The notes: generated from the sequence alone by a model not told the origin. A stretch of DNA of 59,844 nucleotides from Kaistella haifensis DSM 19056 (GCF_000735695.2 NZ_JASZ02000013.1:1-59844), one strand, 5' to 3'. Positions 35,379 through 46,085 are shown, counted from the stretch's first letter. Numbers and translations: made by a program.

Positions 35379-36710
35379 TTAGTTTTCGGTTGCCCATTTT
35401 AGTCGATCAGCTTGGTTGTACTGCCACGGTGCAGCATTGTTTTCAATATTGGTCATCATCAGATTTAATTCCTGTGGCGCTGAAGACTGCTCCATCACCA
35501 GGAATCTGCGCATTTCAAAAATAATAGACAACGGATCAATTAACACCGGACAGGCCTCCACACAAGCGTTACAAGTGGTACATGCCCAAAGTTCCTCTCT
35601 TGAAATATAATCGTCGAGTAACTTTTTGCCATCATCGACAAATTTTCCGTTTTTATTAATGTTTTTACCCACTTCTTCAATTCTGTCGCGGGTGTCCATC
35701 ATAATTTTTCGTGGTGAAAGTTTTTTGCCTGTAATATTCGCCGGACAAACCGCCGTACATCTTCCGCACTCTGTGCAAGAATAAGCATTCAACAACTGAA
35801 CCTGATTCAAATCGAAAATATCATTGGCACCGAATTTATCAGGAACTGCGTTCGGATCTGCATCTGCAGGAGCTGCGTAAGGATCAGCGTTGGGATCCAT
35901 CATCAGTTTAATTTCTTTGGTAACCGAATCCAGATTATTGAATTTTCCTTTCGGCTGTAAATTCGCAAACCATGTGTTTGGAAATGCAAGAATAATATGC
36001 AAATGTTTCGAATAATAGAGGTAATTCATAAAGAAAAGAATTCCCAGGAAATGAAACCACCAAGCGGCTCTTTCGATAAAAATTAAGGTATTATCGCTAA
36101 AATTATTGAAAATTGGAGCTAAAATATTGGACGAAATCGGGAAACTTCCGTGTTCGGCAAGAACGCCTCTTTGCTGAAGAACCCAATCTGCGGCATTCAT
36201 TGTAAAGAAAGCCATCATCAATGCAAATTCGATAATTAAAATCCAGTTTGCATCAATTTTTGGCCAACCGAAAAGTTCTTTCATGTTGAGTCTTTTCACT
36301 CCATAGAAATTTCTACGGATAAAAAATACCACGACCGCAAAAACCACCAAAAGTGCTAAAACGTCCAAAGTCGCAGTAAAAGCAGCATACAAAGAATGTC
36401 CTAAAATCCCTGAAAGAAAACGGTGGGTACCGAAAATTCCATCAACAATAATTTCTAATAATTCAATATTAATGATCACAAAACCCACATAAACCAAAAT
36501 GTGCAAAAATCCGGCTATCGGACGTTTGGTCATTTTGCTCTGTCCGAGCGCTACTTTTCCCATGGTTTTCCATCTTTCGGACGGATGATCGGTTCGATCG
36601 ATGGCTCTTCCGAGTTTGATGTTACGATAAATTTCTTTTAAACTTTTAAAAAAAAGTCCAAAACCTGCGATAAGGGCGATCAAGAAAATGATATTGTCAA
36701 TATATTGCAT
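35379..36710 (-). CDS. Membrane Fe-S protein (HdrE/NarI-like plus 4Fe-4S domain)
   Basis: A 443-residue protein. The N-terminal half (about 1-255) has five to six helices like NarI/HdrE haem b subunits. The C-terminal half binds two [4Fe-4S] clusters: CTECGRCTAVCPAN near 306-319 and CTTCNACVEACPV near 370-382. It thus spans membrane quinone chemistry and soluble Fe-S partners. The next gene encodes the CCG-domain partner. In Bacteroidetes such pairs are widespread but their substrate is unresolved. Confidence 0.85.
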   Translation of the reverse strand: MQYIDNIIFLIALIAGFGLFFKSLKEIYRNIKLGRAIDRTDHPSERWKTMGKVALGQSKMTKRPIAGFLHILVYVGFVIINIELLEIIVDGIFGTHRFLSGILGHSLYAAFTATLDVLALLVVFAVVVFFIRRNFYGVKRLNMKELFGWPKIDANWILIIEFALMMAFFTMNAADWVLQQRGVLAEHGSFPISSNILAPIFNNFSDNTLIFIERAAWWFHFLGILFFMNYLYYSKHLHIILAFPNTWFANLQPKGKFNNLDSVTKEIKLMMDPNADPYAAPADADPNAVPDKFGANDIFDLNQVQLLNAYSCTECGRCTAVCPANITGKKLSPRKIMMDTRDRIEEVGKNINKNGKFVDDGKKLLDDYISREELWACTTCNACVEACPVLIDPLSIIFEMRRFLVMEQSSAPQELNLMMTNIENNAAPWQYNQADRLKWATEN

Positions 36711-36729
36711 ATTGAGAGGTTTTTAGTCT

Positions 36730-37680
36730 TTAGTTGGAACTGTTTTTCCCAAATACAGAGAAATTGAGGTATCTCTTTGGGTTTTCTTTTAAATCAAGAA
36801 TCAGTTTATTTAGGTTTTGCGAAGATTCATTTAGATTTCTGTAAAGTTCTTCATCTTTCGTCAATTTTCCAAGCGATCCTTCACCATTCTGTATGCCGGA
36901 AATAACACCATTTAATTTATCTGCAGTAAGACTGAGTTTATCAATTGTATTATTAAGCTTTTGCACATCAACTTGTTCTGCCACTCTTCCGTATTTATCA
37001 ATCGCAGTTCTTGCGCTAATCGTTGCTAAATTTGCATTATCGAGAACTTGCTGAACACGCGGATCATTGTTAGCGAGCAACGCATTAGTTTGTCGAGATG
37101 TTCCTTCGAAGGAAGCTACGGTTCGGTTAAGGTTTTGCAATAAAGCTTTAATTTCAGCTTTGTTTTGATCATTCAAAATCTGGTTTGCATTATTGGCAAG
37201 AGAATCTACACGCTTCAAAACAATTTGCAATTGATCTTTCACCGGACCCACTTGCGAGGAAATATTATTCATCATCGAAAGGGTGAAAGCTCCAGCCAAA
37301 GTATCGCCATCTTTTGCCATCGGATTTCCGTAAGCAAGATTGACACGCATTTGCTTGCCAGACATTAGCCCTGGTTCGAAGATTTCAAGGGTTGATTTTT
37401 TGGAAAATATAAATTCATCATCCACCGTAACCTTCACGACAAAGTGGATTTTACCATCTTTCTCAGTCACTGGAACAATCTCATCAACTTGCCCTACCTT
37501 TAAACCGTTGATTGAAACAGGATTAGAAGCCTCCAATCCTTCAACATTGTCGAATTTTGCGTAAAATATATTATCGGTAGTAAATAGACTTTTGCCTTTC
37601 ATAAATTGGAATAAAATGACAAACCCTACGATCGCTAAAAGTGCGATTAATCCTGCTTTTATTTCTTTTGAGTACTTCAC
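36730..37680 (-). CDS. mlaD: MlaD-family substrate-binding protein (MCE domain)
   Basis: A 316-residue inner-membrane-anchored MCE-domain protein of lipid-transport ABC systems. One N-terminal helix (about 10-28) is followed by the MCE domain with FDNVEGLEASNPVSINGLKVGQVDEI near 43-68. A coiled-coil/helical C-terminal half (150-300) is rich in N and Q. The related MlaE and MlaF genes lie about 10 kb away at 47.5-49 kb rather than adjacent. It precedes the HdrDE-like pair on the same strand by 19 bases, probably only by transcription. Confidence 0.88.
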   Translation of the reverse strand: MKYSKEIKAGLIALLAIVGFVILFQFMKGKSLFTTDNIFYAKFDNVEGLEASNPVSINGLKVGQVDEIVPVTEKDGKIHFVVKVTVDDEFIFSKKSTLEIFEPGLMSGKQMRVNLAYGNPMAKDGDTLAGAFTLSMMNNISSQVGPVKDQLQIVLKRVDSLANNANQILNDQNKAEIKALLQNLNRTVASFEGTSRQTNALLANNDPRVQQVLDNANLATISARTAIDKYGRVAEQVDVQKLNNTIDKLSLTADKLNGVISGIQNGEGSLGKLTKDEELYRNLNESSQNLNKLILDLKENPKRYLNFSVFGKNSSN

Positions 37681-37757
37681 TCTGATTTATTTTTTTAATG
37701 AACAAATATAATACATTTTACTGAAACGCAATTTTTGTGCCTTGGTTTAAAGACACC

Positions 37758-37783
37758 AAAAGCGACCTTAGAGAGTCGCTTTT
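37758..37783 (-). terminator. Terminator of the PpiD-like gene
   Basis: AAAAGCGAC at 37758-37766 pairs exactly with GTCGCTTTT at 37775-37783. It lies 23 bases beyond the foldase stop on the minus strand. Confidence 0.65.
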
Positions 37784-37805
37784 GATTTTATTGCTAGTAA
37801 GGAGC

Positions 37806-39953
37806 TTATTGTTGTGCTGCCTTGTTATAAACTTCGATTCTATAATCTTTAATTTTGGCATTATCCTGAAGGCTTTTCAGCAATGCTTGCCCAAATTGTT
37901 GTGCATTTTGGCTTGCAATAGACTGCGCAATCTGCTTTGCATCTCCGGGTTGCTTGTTGATCGTTTCAGATTTTTTCACCAAAACATAAACTCCGGTTGC
38001 TCCTTCCACAGGGTTCGAAAGTTTTCCTTTTGCCACTCCGAATGCTGCTCCAGCTACTTTAGGTTCCATTGCTCCAGCAAGTTGCGGGCTTAGCAAATTC
38101 ACTTGTGCAGATTGTTTTCCTGTAGAGAACAATTTCGCGATTTGATCTAATGAAGTTGCTTTCGCTGCGGCAATTTTATCTGAAATATGTTTTGCGATCA
38201 ATTTATTCATCACAATTGGTTCGATTTGTTCCCTTACCGCTTCTGCATCAGCTGTTCCTGCATCTTGTACGCCGTTCAAATAAACAATAACTCGGTCGCC
38301 GGTTCCATCCACTGTGAAAATGTCTGTATCTCCTTTTTCACGTTTTTTATCGAAAGCCCAAGCGATGATTTCTTCATCTTTATCGGTTCCTAAACCTGGT
38401 AATTGCCCTTGGAAACGGCCAACTTCTTTCGGATTGAAAAATTGGTAATTATTTTTCTTTGCAATATTCGCAAAATCGTTGAAGGATTTCCCTTGCACCT
38501 GCTGAATGAATTTGGTTGCTTTCGTATAAACTTCGTTTTCTGTTTTGTCAGATGCTTTAATTGCTTTCACAAGGTTGGCAACTTTATAGGTCATCGCTCC
38601 AGATTTTTTATCTTCGATATTGATGATGTGATAACCGAAAGGCGTTTCCGCAATACCGGTAGTTCCTTTTGCGTTAGAAGCTAGGAAATTTAAATATCCC
38701 GGTGCGAAAGGAGTTTCAGGAGTTGTCCAACCTACGCTTCCGTTTCTTTCAACAGCATTTGGTTCGTCAGAAAGTTTTAAACCTTCCGCAAATTTTGCCG
38801 GATTTGCTTTGATTTGTGCCAACAAGTCTTCTGCAATTTTTTTCGCTTCTGCCTGAGTTCTTGTTGCTGTAGAACGTTCCGCTCCTTTGTAAGCAATCAA
38901 AATATGTTTTGATAGTGTAGAATCTGAAGTTTTCTTATCTAATAATTTAGAAACAACATAGAAATTTTGCTCTTTATAAGGTCCGAAAGTAGTTCCAGGA
39001 CTTGCTGCTGCTACTTTATCTTTAATTCCTGAAGGAAGTTGGTTCGCTGAAAAATATTGTGGATTAAAAGGCATATCCGAATTTAACGCAACAAACATGG
39101 AATCGTTTGCTGTATTTTGGAAATTTTCTTTTCCTCCGCTCACGTCGCTTCCTTGCGAATAAAGTTTGGTAATTTCAGCTAAAGTTGCTGCATCGTCAGT
39201 CGCACTTGCTGCTGCAGGGAAATATACAACTCCTAGATTTCTGCTCGCATCTCTTTTGAACATGATCGGGTGAGCCTTGATATAATCCTCCAAATCTTTA
39301 GTAGAAACTTTTATAGGATTTTTCTGCGCATAAGCGTTATAATCAATTTTTACATAATCGATATTAGCAAGTTGATCTCTCTGCTTCATCATTTCTTCCG
39401 CTTCTTTTTTACTTACGGTAATACCGGTTGAAACGTTCGCAAAAAGTTGTCTAGCCATCATTCTATACTCAATAGCTTTTCTGGTTTTCAACCAATTGTT
39501 GTACATCTCAACATTTCCGCTGTTTTTCAGCTCTTCAATTTGCTTCTTTATTTCCTGACTTTTGAAATTGCCTTTAGCATCAAAATTTTCAGGATTTTGG
39601 GCAAACATAGGATCATATTGCAATTGATTCCAGAACATCTCTTCTGTTAGCGTAAGCCCCATTTTCTCAAATTGTTGTTTGATTAATTTGGATTGCACCA
39701 ACATTTGCCATGCTTGTTCTTCTAAACCAGAAGTTGGTTGACCTTGTTGCTGAGCTTGCTGTTGCAATATGAAAAGCTGATCATCAAAATCTTCTTTTGA
39801 AATTTCTTCGCCATTCACTTTCCCTAAAACACCTGGATTCGCACCAAACAGTTTCTCTAAACTATCCGGGTTTACTACGAAAGCCAACATCGCCAATGCG
39901 ATAATTCCCATCAAAAGCCAAGGTCTGTTTCTAATCTGTCCTAAAACTGCCAT
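37806..39953 (-). CDS. ppiD: PpiD-like periplasmic peptidyl-prolyl isomerase
   Basis: A 715-residue SurA/PpiD-type foldase anchored by an N-terminal helix (WLLMGIIALAMLAFVV, about 12-27). A SurA_N-like domain covers about 40-200 (GKVNGEEISKEDF; MLVQSKLIKQQ). The parvulin domain lies near 345-460 with SKHILIAYKG, NGSVGWTT and IAETPFGYHII. The C-terminal helical region completes it. It catalyses cis-trans isomerisation and assists folding of exported proteins. The minus-strand start is next to the divergent lon upstream region. Confidence 0.9.
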   Translation of the reverse strand: MAVLGQIRNRPWLLMGIIALAMLAFVVNPDSLEKLFGANPGVLGKVNGEEISKEDFDDQLFILQQQAQQQGQPTSGLEEQAWQMLVQSKLIKQQFEKMGLTLTEEMFWNQLQYDPMFAQNPENFDAKGNFKSQEIKKQIEELKNSGNVEMYNNWLKTRKAIEYRMMARQLFANVSTGITVSKKEAEEMMKQRDQLANIDYVKIDYNAYAQKNPIKVSTKDLEDYIKAHPIMFKRDASRNLGVVYFPAAASATDDAATLAEITKLYSQGSDVSGGKENFQNTANDSMFVALNSDMPFNPQYFSANQLPSGIKDKVAAASPGTTFGPYKEQNFYVVSKLLDKKTSDSTLSKHILIAYKGAERSTATRTQAEAKKIAEDLLAQIKANPAKFAEGLKLSDEPNAVERNGSVGWTTPETPFAPGYLNFLASNAKGTTGIAETPFGYHIINIEDKKSGAMTYKVANLVKAIKASDKTENEVYTKATKFIQQVQGKSFNDFANIAKKNNYQFFNPKEVGRFQGQLPGLGTDKDEEIIAWAFDKKREKGDTDIFTVDGTGDRVIVYLNGVQDAGTADAEAVREQIEPIVMNKLIAKHISDKIAAAKATSLDQIAKLFSTGKQSAQVNLLSPQLAGAMEPKVAGAAFGVAKGKLSNPVEGATGVYVLVKKSETINKQPGDAKQIAQSIASQNAQQFGQALLKSLQDNAKIKDYRIEVYNKAAQQ

Positions 39954-40191
39954 TTTATTTATATAATTTTTATCAGTGTGCGAAAATACACATTTTTAAC
40001 AGATTAAGAAAAAAATTAATCCTTTTAAAAATAATTTTTACCAGAAATGGAAATTTTGGCTAAATTATCTAATGGCACAATGCTTGTGAAATTAGATGCG
40101 CCTAATTATTTTAGGGAGTTACAGAGCAAAACTTTCAATTTGCTTATTAATACATTTTAATTAACATGACATTTTGTCATTCTATAATATT
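39954..40191. promoter_or_regulatory. Divergent ppiD-lon control region with a palindrome
   Basis: The gap contains ATGACATTTTGTCAT at 40166-40180, a perfect palindrome with 5-base arms and a 5-base centre, 11 bases before the lon ATG. TCAATTTG at 40135-40142 deviates by one base from the -7 consensus. If transcription starts near 40148, the palindrome lies in the 5' leader of lon mRNA. No other signal was seen. Confidence 0.5.
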
Positions 40192-42597
40192 ATGAAAGAA
40201 TTTGAAGATTTCAATTTTGATGAAATAATGGATGAAGGTTTCAGCATTGTCGCTGAAGAAATCAATATGGATAATGATGTTGATCTTTCCGAAAATTCGG
40301 AACAGAAGATTTTTCCGATTTTACCGGTTAGAAATATGGTAATGTTCCCGAAAGTAGTCATCCCGATTACGGCGGGCCGCGAAAAGTCGATCAAACTTCT
40401 CGAAGAAGCACAGAAGAACAACGAATATATTGGAATCTTGAGCCAAAACAATTCGAGCATAGAAGATCCCACTGAGGATGACCTCTATAAAACCGGTACT
40501 TTAGCAAAGATCATCAAAATTATTAAACTACCGGAAGGAAACGTTACGGCGATTACTCGGGGTTTCCAAAGATTTACCGTTAAAAAATTCACCGAATCCA
40601 AACCTTATTTTAAAGCGGAAATTTCCAAACTAAAAGAGGTTAATTCTAAAAAACCAGAAGAATATGCTGCGCTTATAGAAAACATCAAAGATTTAGCGTT
40701 AAAAATTGTCGATTTGGATCCAAATATTCCAAATGCAGCAAATTTCGCGATCAAAAATATGAGCGACAATGAAGATCTGCTGAACTTTATTTGTACCAAT
40801 GCAAATTTTTCTTCAGCAGAAAAACAAAAACTTCTGGAAGAAAAAAACCTGATGAACAGAGCCGAGAAATGTTATGAACTGATGCATAATGATTTCCGAA
40901 AACTGGAATTGCGCAATCAAATTCATCAAAAAACAAATCGCGAACTCGACAAAAGCCAGAGAGAATATTTCCTGAACCAGCAAATGCGCGCCATTCAGGA
41001 AGAGCTTGGCGGCGGCCCAGAATCCGATATTGAAGAACTTTTGCAAAAGGCAAAAAAAATATCATGGAACGAAGAAGTAGAAAACCATTTCCAAAAAGAA
41101 ATCAGCCGACTTCAGCGACAAAATCCAAATTCACCAGACTATAATGTTCAGCGAAATTACCTCGATTTTTTCACCGAACTTCCGTGGGAATCTTATTCGA
41201 AAGACATTTTCGATATTAGTAAAGCCGAAAAAGTTCTCGATAAAGCACATTTTGGATTAGAAGACATTAAAAAAAGAATTTTAGAACACATGGCGGTCCT
41301 AAAACTCAAAAACAATATGAAATCGCCAATTTTATGTTTGGTTGGACCTCCGGGAGTTGGTAAAACTTCCCTCGGAAAATCTGTTGCAGACGCACTTGGC
41401 AGAAAGTATGTGAGAGTTTCTTTAGGCGGTTTGCACGATGAATCCGAAATTCGCGGACACCGAAAAACCTATATCGGTGCGATGGCAGGTAGAATTTTAC
41501 AATCAATAAAAAAAGCAGGAACCTCCAATCCGGTGATCGTTTTAGATGAAATCGATAAAATCGGACAGGGAATTCACGGAGATCCGAGTTCCGCTTTACT
41601 AGAAGTTCTCGATCCGGAACAGAATAATTCTTTCTATGATAATTTCCTAGAACTGGGTTACGATCTTTCTAAAGTAATGTTTATTGCGACCGCAAACTCA
41701 CTTTCTACCATTCAGCGACCTTTGTTGGACAGAATGGAAATTATTCAGATTGCTGGTTACACTTTAGAAGAAAAGGTAGAAATCGCCAAAAGACATTTAA
41801 TTAAAAAACAACAAGCAGAAAACGGGCTTGATACAAAATCTTTCAAACTCGGAAATCCCGAACTGAAACATATTATAGATGCACACACCTCGGAAAGTGG
41901 CGTGCGTGGTTTGGAAAAACAGATCGCTTCGGTAGCAAGATGGGTAGCTTTGCAAACCGCTTTAGAAAATGTGTACGATCCAAAAATCACCATCAGCAAA
42001 ATTGATGAAATTTTGGGGGTTCCAAGACCAAAAAGTTTATCAGAAATCACCGGAGTTCCCGGTGTGGTAATAGGTTTAGCATGGACGCAAGTTGGTGGAG
42101 ACATCCTTTTCATTGAAAGCATCTTGAGCGAAGGAAAAGGAAATCTCTCAATGACAGGAAATCTAGGAACGGTGATGAAAGAATCCGCAACCATCGCGCT
42201 GGAATACATCAAAGCAAAGCATGATGAATTGGGCATTTCTTCAGAAGATATTCAGAAGAAAAACATCCACGTTCACGTTCCGGAAGGCGCAACACCAAAA
42301 GATGGTCCCTCTGCAGGAATTGCAATGCTTACTTCTATTGTTTCAAGCTTTAAGAACAAAAAAGTAAAATCTCATCTTGCGATGACCGGCGAAATTACAC
42401 TTCGCGGGAAAGTGCTTCCAGTTGGCGGCATTAAAGAAAAATTACTCGCTGCAGCAAGAGCCGGAATCACCGAAATTATCTTGTGTGAAGCGAATAGAAA
42501 AGATGTTGAAGAAATTAAAAAAGATTATCTAAAAACTCTTAAAATCAATTACGTAAACCGCATGAGTGAAGTAATCGACCTTGCAATTGAAAAATAA
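40192..42597 (+). CDS. lon: ATP-dependent protease La (Lon)
   Basis: An 801-residue Lon protease degrading misfolded and regulatory proteins in the cytosol. The N-terminal LON domain begins with [19 protein letters not shown]. The AAA+ Walker A is GPPGVGKT at 385-392. The protease domain has the catalytic S707 in DGPSAGIAM and the Lys of GGIKEK (K750 by the spacing of S679/K722 in E. coli). The start is ATG at 40192, since the six-residue extension via TTG lies in the palindrome region. The frame is intact throughout. Confidence 0.97.
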   Translation: MKEFEDFNFDEIMDEGFSIVAEEINMDNDVDLSENSEQKIFPILPVRNMVMFPKVVIPITAGREKSIKLLEEAQKNNEYIGILSQNNSSIEDPTEDDLYKTGTLAKIIKIIKLPEGNVTAITRGFQRFTVKKFTESKPYFKAEISKLKEVNSKKPEEYAALIENIKDLALKIVDLDPNIPNAANFAIKNMSDNEDLLNFICTNANFSSAEKQKLLEEKNLMNRAEKCYELMHNDFRKLELRNQIHQKTNRELDKSQREYFLNQQMRAIQEELGGGPESDIEELLQKAKKISWNEEVENHFQKEISRLQRQNPNSPDYNVQRNYLDFFTELPWESYSKDIFDISKAEKVLDKAHFGLEDIKKRILEHMAVLKLKNNMKSPILCLVGPPGVGKTSLGKSVADALGRKYVRVSLGGLHDESEIRGHRKTYIGAMAGRILQSIKKAGTSNPVIVLDEIDKIGQGIHGDPSSALLEVLDPEQNNSFYDNFLELGYDLSKVMFIATANSLSTIQRPLLDRMEIIQIAGYTLEEKVEIAKRHLIKKQQAENGLDTKSFKLGNPELKHIIDAHTSESGVRGLEKQIASVARWVALQTALENVYDPKITISKIDEILGVPRPKSLSEITGVPGVVIGLAWTQVGGDILFIESILSEGKGNLSMTGNLGTVMKESATIALEYIKAKHDELGISSEDIQKKNIHVHVPEGATPKDGPSAGIAMLTSIVSSFKNKKVKSHLAMTGEITLRGKVLPVGGIKEKLLAAARAGITEIILCEANRKDVEEIKKDYLKTLKINYVNRMSEVIDLAIEK

Positions 42598-42693
42598 TTT
42601 CAATAGAAATCGATAATTAAGTAATCTTATTTTTCAATTAATAGCTTAATTAAGGAAATTATAAGACTTAAATTATTTTTGCTTTTCTCATTA

Positions 42694-42765
42694 ATGTTCG
42701 TCAATGCAGGGCTCGACAAATTTTCCATGACATGCGGATGCTGTAAAATTAAAAACCATTTTTAA
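42694..42765 (+). CDS. Short peptide with CGCC motif, possible gene remnant
   Basis: A 23-codon frame starting at ATG 42694 encodes a peptide with the Cys cluster TCGCCK and ends with TAA. The frame is open a further 22 codons upstream and reads as a hydrophobic helix (LKLFLLFSL) before the sequence MFVNAGLDKF, which resembles the first helix of DoxX-like membrane proteins. No proper start for the longer form is visible. It may be a degraded gene end or chance. Confidence 0.25.
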   Translation: MFVNAGLDKFSMTCGCCKIKNHF

Positions 42766-42799
42766 TTAGTATTAAATTTAGCTTAATCGACAAACTTCG

Positions 42800-42829
42800 C
42801 CTCCGGATTTTCCGGAGGTTTTTATTTTT
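42800..42829 (+). terminator. Rho-independent terminator before pgi
   Basis: CCTCCGG at 42800-42806 pairs exactly with CCGGAGG at 42812-42818 around five bases, then a T-rich tract. Confidence 0.8.
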
Positions 42830-42832
42830 CCG

Positions 42833-42840
42833 TAAATTTG
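42833..42840 (+). promoter_or_regulatory. -7 element of pgi
   Basis: TAAATTTG matches TAnnTTTG exactly, directly after the terminator T-tract, with the pgi ATG 33 bases downstream. Confidence 0.6.
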
Positions 42841-42873
42841 TGGCGTTTAAATTCCTTATTTCATTAAAAATAT

Positions 42874-44514
42874 ATGTTACCAAAAATAAATCCGACTCAA
42901 ACTTCCGCATGGATAGCATTAAACCAGCATTTTGCTAACACCGATTTTGATCTGCGTTCGCTTTTTCAAAACAATCCGGAGCGTTTCAACCAATTTTCGA
43001 GAGTTCGTCCGAATTATCTATTTGATTTTTCAAAAAATCTTATTAATGATGAAACTTTCGAATTATTAGTAAAATTAGCCGAAGAAACCGAACTGAAGTC
43101 TGCAATCGAAAAAATGTTTTCCGGGGACAAAATCAACGAAACCGAGGGAAGAGCTGTTTTGCATACGGCATTGAGAGATTTTTCAGGAAAAGAAATTCTT
43201 GTAGACGGACAAAACATAAAACCCGGAATTGAAAAAGTGCTACATCAAATGAAAACCTTTTCCGAAAAAGTAATTTCGGGAGAACACAAAGGGTATTCAG
43301 GAAAAGAAATTACCGACGTGGTGAATATCGGAATTGGTGGATCGGATCTGGGTCCAGCGATGGTTTGTTCTGCTTTAAAACATTATAAAACTCGATTAAA
43401 TGTACATTTCGTGTCGAATGTCGATGGAAATCATATCGCCGAAGTGGTGAAAAACCTCAATCCAGAAACCACTCTTTTCATCATCGCATCGAAGACTTTT
43501 ACCACTCAGGAAACAATGACCAACGCGGAAACAGCGAAAAACTGGTTCTTAAAATCCGGAAAACAAGAAGATGTAGCCAAACATTTTGTAGCTTTATCAA
43601 CTAATATTCAGTCCGTTAAAAGCTTTGGAATTGCAGAAGAAAACATTTTTGAATTCTGGGATTGGGTTGGCGGAAGATTTTCACTTTGGAGCGCAATCGG
43701 TTTAAGCATTGTGCTTGCGGTAGGGTACGAAAATTTCGAACAATTACTAAAAGGCGCACATGAAGCGGATATCCACTTTCGAACCGCAGATTTCAAGGAA
43801 AACGTTCCTGTTTTAATGGCACTATTGGGAATTTGGTATCGAAATTTTTTTAATGCCGCAACTTATGCCATCTTGCCTTACTCGCAATATTTGGATCGTT
43901 TTCCCGCTTATCTGCAACAAGGTGACATGGAAAGTAACGGAAAATGCGTTGACAGAAATGGTGAATTTGTAGATTACAAAACCGGTCCAATTATTTGGGG
44001 AGAACCGGGAACTAATGGTCAGCACGCGTTTTACCAATTGATTCACCAAGGCACGGAACTGATTCCGGCGGATTTTATTGCTTATGTGAAATCTTGCAAT
44101 CCTATTTCTGATCATCAGGAAAAACTATTGGCAAACTTTTTTGCACAGACTGAAGCCTTAGCTTTTGGTAAAACTGAAGCCGAAGTAATTGCAGAATTTG
44201 AAAATCAAGGTAAAAAAGAAGAAGAATATCAACATTTGATTAATTATAAAATCTTCCACGGAAATACTCCAACAAACTCATTGTTATTCAATGAATTAAC
44301 TCCTTTTTCCTTAGGAGAATTAATTGCGCTTTACGAGCATAAAATTTTTGTACAAGGTGTAATTTGGAATATATTCAGTTTCGATCAATTTGGTGTAGAA
44401 TTAGGAAAAGTTTTAGCCGGGAAAGTACTTTCGGAACTTAAAAATGAAGAGCTGGTAAGCTCTCATGATTCTTCTACCAATGGTTTGATGAATTATTTTA
44501 AAGCAAATAAATAA
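42874..44514 (+). CDS. pgi: Glucose-6-phosphate isomerase
   Basis: A 546-residue phosphoglucose isomerase that interconverts glucose 6-phosphate and fructose 6-phosphate in glycolysis. Landmarks are [18 protein letters not shown] near 150, [17 protein letters not shown], the signature [18 protein letters not shown] near 260-277, and QGDMESNGK and [18 protein letters not shown] near the C-terminus. The full length is typical of the E. coli type. It has its own -7 element, and the folD gene follows after 28 bases. Confidence 0.97.
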   Translation: MLPKINPTQTSAWIALNQHFANTDFDLRSLFQNNPERFNQFSRVRPNYLFDFSKNLINDETFELLVKLAEETELKSAIEKMFSGDKINETEGRAVLHTALRDFSGKEILVDGQNIKPGIEKVLHQMKTFSEKVISGEHKGYSGKEITDVVNIGIGGSDLGPAMVCSALKHYKTRLNVHFVSNVDGNHIAEVVKNLNPETTLFIIASKTFTTQETMTNAETAKNWFLKSGKQEDVAKHFVALSTNIQSVKSFGIAEENIFEFWDWVGGRFSLWSAIGLSIVLAVGYENFEQLLKGAHEADIHFRTADFKENVPVLMALLGIWYRNFFNAATYAILPYSQYLDRFPAYLQQGDMESNGKCVDRNGEFVDYKTGPIIWGEPGTNGQHAFYQLIHQGTELIPADFIAYVKSCNPISDHQEKLLANFFAQTEALAFGKTEAEVIAEFENQGKKEEEYQHLINYKIFHGNTPTNSLLFNELTPFSLGELIALYEHKIFVQGVIWNIFSFDQFGVELGKVLAGKVLSELKNEELVSSHDSSTNGLMNYFKANK

Positions 44515-44542
44515 TCTGAAATCAATAAAAAGTAAAAATAAA

Positions 44543-45427
44543 ATGGCACAAATCCTCGATGGTCTTAAAGTTTCGAAAGAAATAAAACAAGAAATCCGCG
44601 CAGACGTAGAAAAAATCGTCGCTAACAAGAGAAGACCACCACATTTGGTTGCAATTTTGGTGGGAAGCAACGGCGCAAGCATTGCTTATGTTAATAACAA
44701 AATAAAAGATTGCAAAGAGGTCGGTTTTAAATCTTCTTTGGTGAAATTCCCGAGTACTGTTTCGGAATCGGAACTTTTAGAAAAGATTGATGAACTCAAC
44801 AAATCGAAGGATGTCGATGGATTTATTGTACAATTGCCTTTGCCTAAACAAATCGATCAGGAAAAAATCATCATGGCGATTGATCCAAGAAAAGATGTAG
44901 ATGGTTTTCACCCAGAAAATTTCGGGAAAATGGCTTTGGAGATGGATACGTTCTTGCCCGCAACTCCATACGGAATTCTCACATTATTAGAACGTTACGG
45001 AATCGAAACCAAAGGAAAACACTGTGTAATTATCGGAAGAAGTCGCATCGTTGGAAAACCAATGAGTATTTTGATGGGCCGCAAAGATTTCCCCGGAAAT
45101 TCCACAGTAACCCTCACGCATTCTTACACTCCACATATTGAAAAATTCACACAAAACGCTGATATTGTGATCACTGCATTAGGCGATCCAAATTTCCTTA
45201 AAGCCGAAATGATCAAAGGAGGTACGGTAATTATCGACGTGGGAATTACCAGAGTTGACGATGCTTCGGAAAAAGGATATCATCTCGCAGGGGATGTTGA
45301 TTTCGAAAGTTGTAAAACAAAAGCTTCTTGGATTACACCAGTTCCCGGCGGTGTAGGTCCTATGACCAGAGCGATGCTCATGAAAAACACCATATTAGCT
45401 TATAAAACCTCAGTTTATAATGATTAA
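44543..45427 (+). CDS. folD: Methylenetetrahydrofolate dehydrogenase/cyclohydrolase
   Basis: A 294-residue bifunctional FolD that interconverts 5,10-methylene-, methenyl- and 10-formyl-THF. Motifs are VGSNGASIAYVNNKIKDCKEVG near 32-53 with the catalytic Lys, DGFIVQLPLPKQI near 92, and the NADP site VIIGRSRIVGKPM near 160-172, plus TPVPGGVGPMTRAML near 271-285. It overlaps queE by eight bases. Confidence 0.97.
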   Translation: MAQILDGLKVSKEIKQEIRADVEKIVANKRRPPHLVAILVGSNGASIAYVNNKIKDCKEVGFKSSLVKFPSTVSESELLEKIDELNKSKDVDGFIVQLPLPKQIDQEKIIMAIDPRKDVDGFHPENFGKMALEMDTFLPATPYGILTLLERYGIETKGKHCVIIGRSRIVGKPMSILMGRKDFPGNSTVTLTHSYTPHIEKFTQNADIVITALGDPNFLKAEMIKGGTVIIDVGITRVDDASEKGYHLAGDVDFESCKTKASWITPVPGGVGPMTRAMLMKNTILAYKTSVYND

Positions 45428-46052
45428 AGAAGAAGAAAATATATTACTAAATGAAGGAAAAATGCTCCCTGTGATGGAGCATTTTTACACTTTACAAGGA
45501 GAAGGTTCGCATACCGGAAAGGCTGCTTATTTCATCCGTCTCGGCGGTTGCGACGTGGGTTGCCATTGGTGTGACGTTAAGGAAAGTTGGGATCCAAACC
45601 TTCACCCACTGATGAATACTGAAGAAATTGCCCAAACGGCAGCAAAATACTGTAAGACCATCGTTTTAACCGGCGGAGAACCACTAATGTGGAACCTTGT
45701 TCCGCTTACTACCCGTTTGAAAGAGTTGGGATGCACCATTCACATTGAAACTTCCGGTGCTTATGACATGAGCGGAATTTTGGACTGGATCACGCTTTCA
45801 CCAAAAAAAAACGGACTTCCAAAAGAAGAAATTTATGCCAAAGCCAGTGAATTAAAGGTCATTGTTTTCAATAATAACGACTTCAAATTCGCGGAGGAAC
45901 AAGCTGCAAAAGTTTCGGAAAACTGCAAATTATATCTACAAAGCGAGTGGAGCAAAAGAAATGAAATGTATCCAAAGATCACCGATTTTATTCTCGCGAA
46001 CCCAAAATGGCAGGCTTCCGTACAGACTCATAAATATTTGAATATCCCATAA
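45420..46052 (+). CDS. queE: 7-carboxy-7-deazaguanine synthase
   Basis: A 210-residue radical SAM enzyme in queuosine (7-deazaguanine) synthesis, forming CDG from CPH4. The [4Fe-4S] site is C44-x3-C48-x2-C51 (CDVGCHWC). SAM-binding GGEPLMWNL and substrate residues QGEGSHTG near 26-33 are typical of QueE. The start overlaps folD (ATGATTAA), giving coupled translation. No other que genes are in the window. Confidence 0.95.
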   Translation: MIKEEENILLNEGKMLPVMEHFYTLQGEGSHTGKAAYFIRLGGCDVGCHWCDVKESWDPNLHPLMNTEEIAQTAAKYCKTIVLTGGEPLMWNLVPLTTRLKELGCTIHIETSGAYDMSGILDWITLSPKKNGLPKEEIYAKASELKVIVFNNNDFKFAEEQAAKVSENCKLYLQSEWSKRNEMYPKITDFILANPKWQASVQTHKYLNIP

Positions 46053-46085
46053 TTTATATTAAATTTACTTTTTATATAAGGATTT

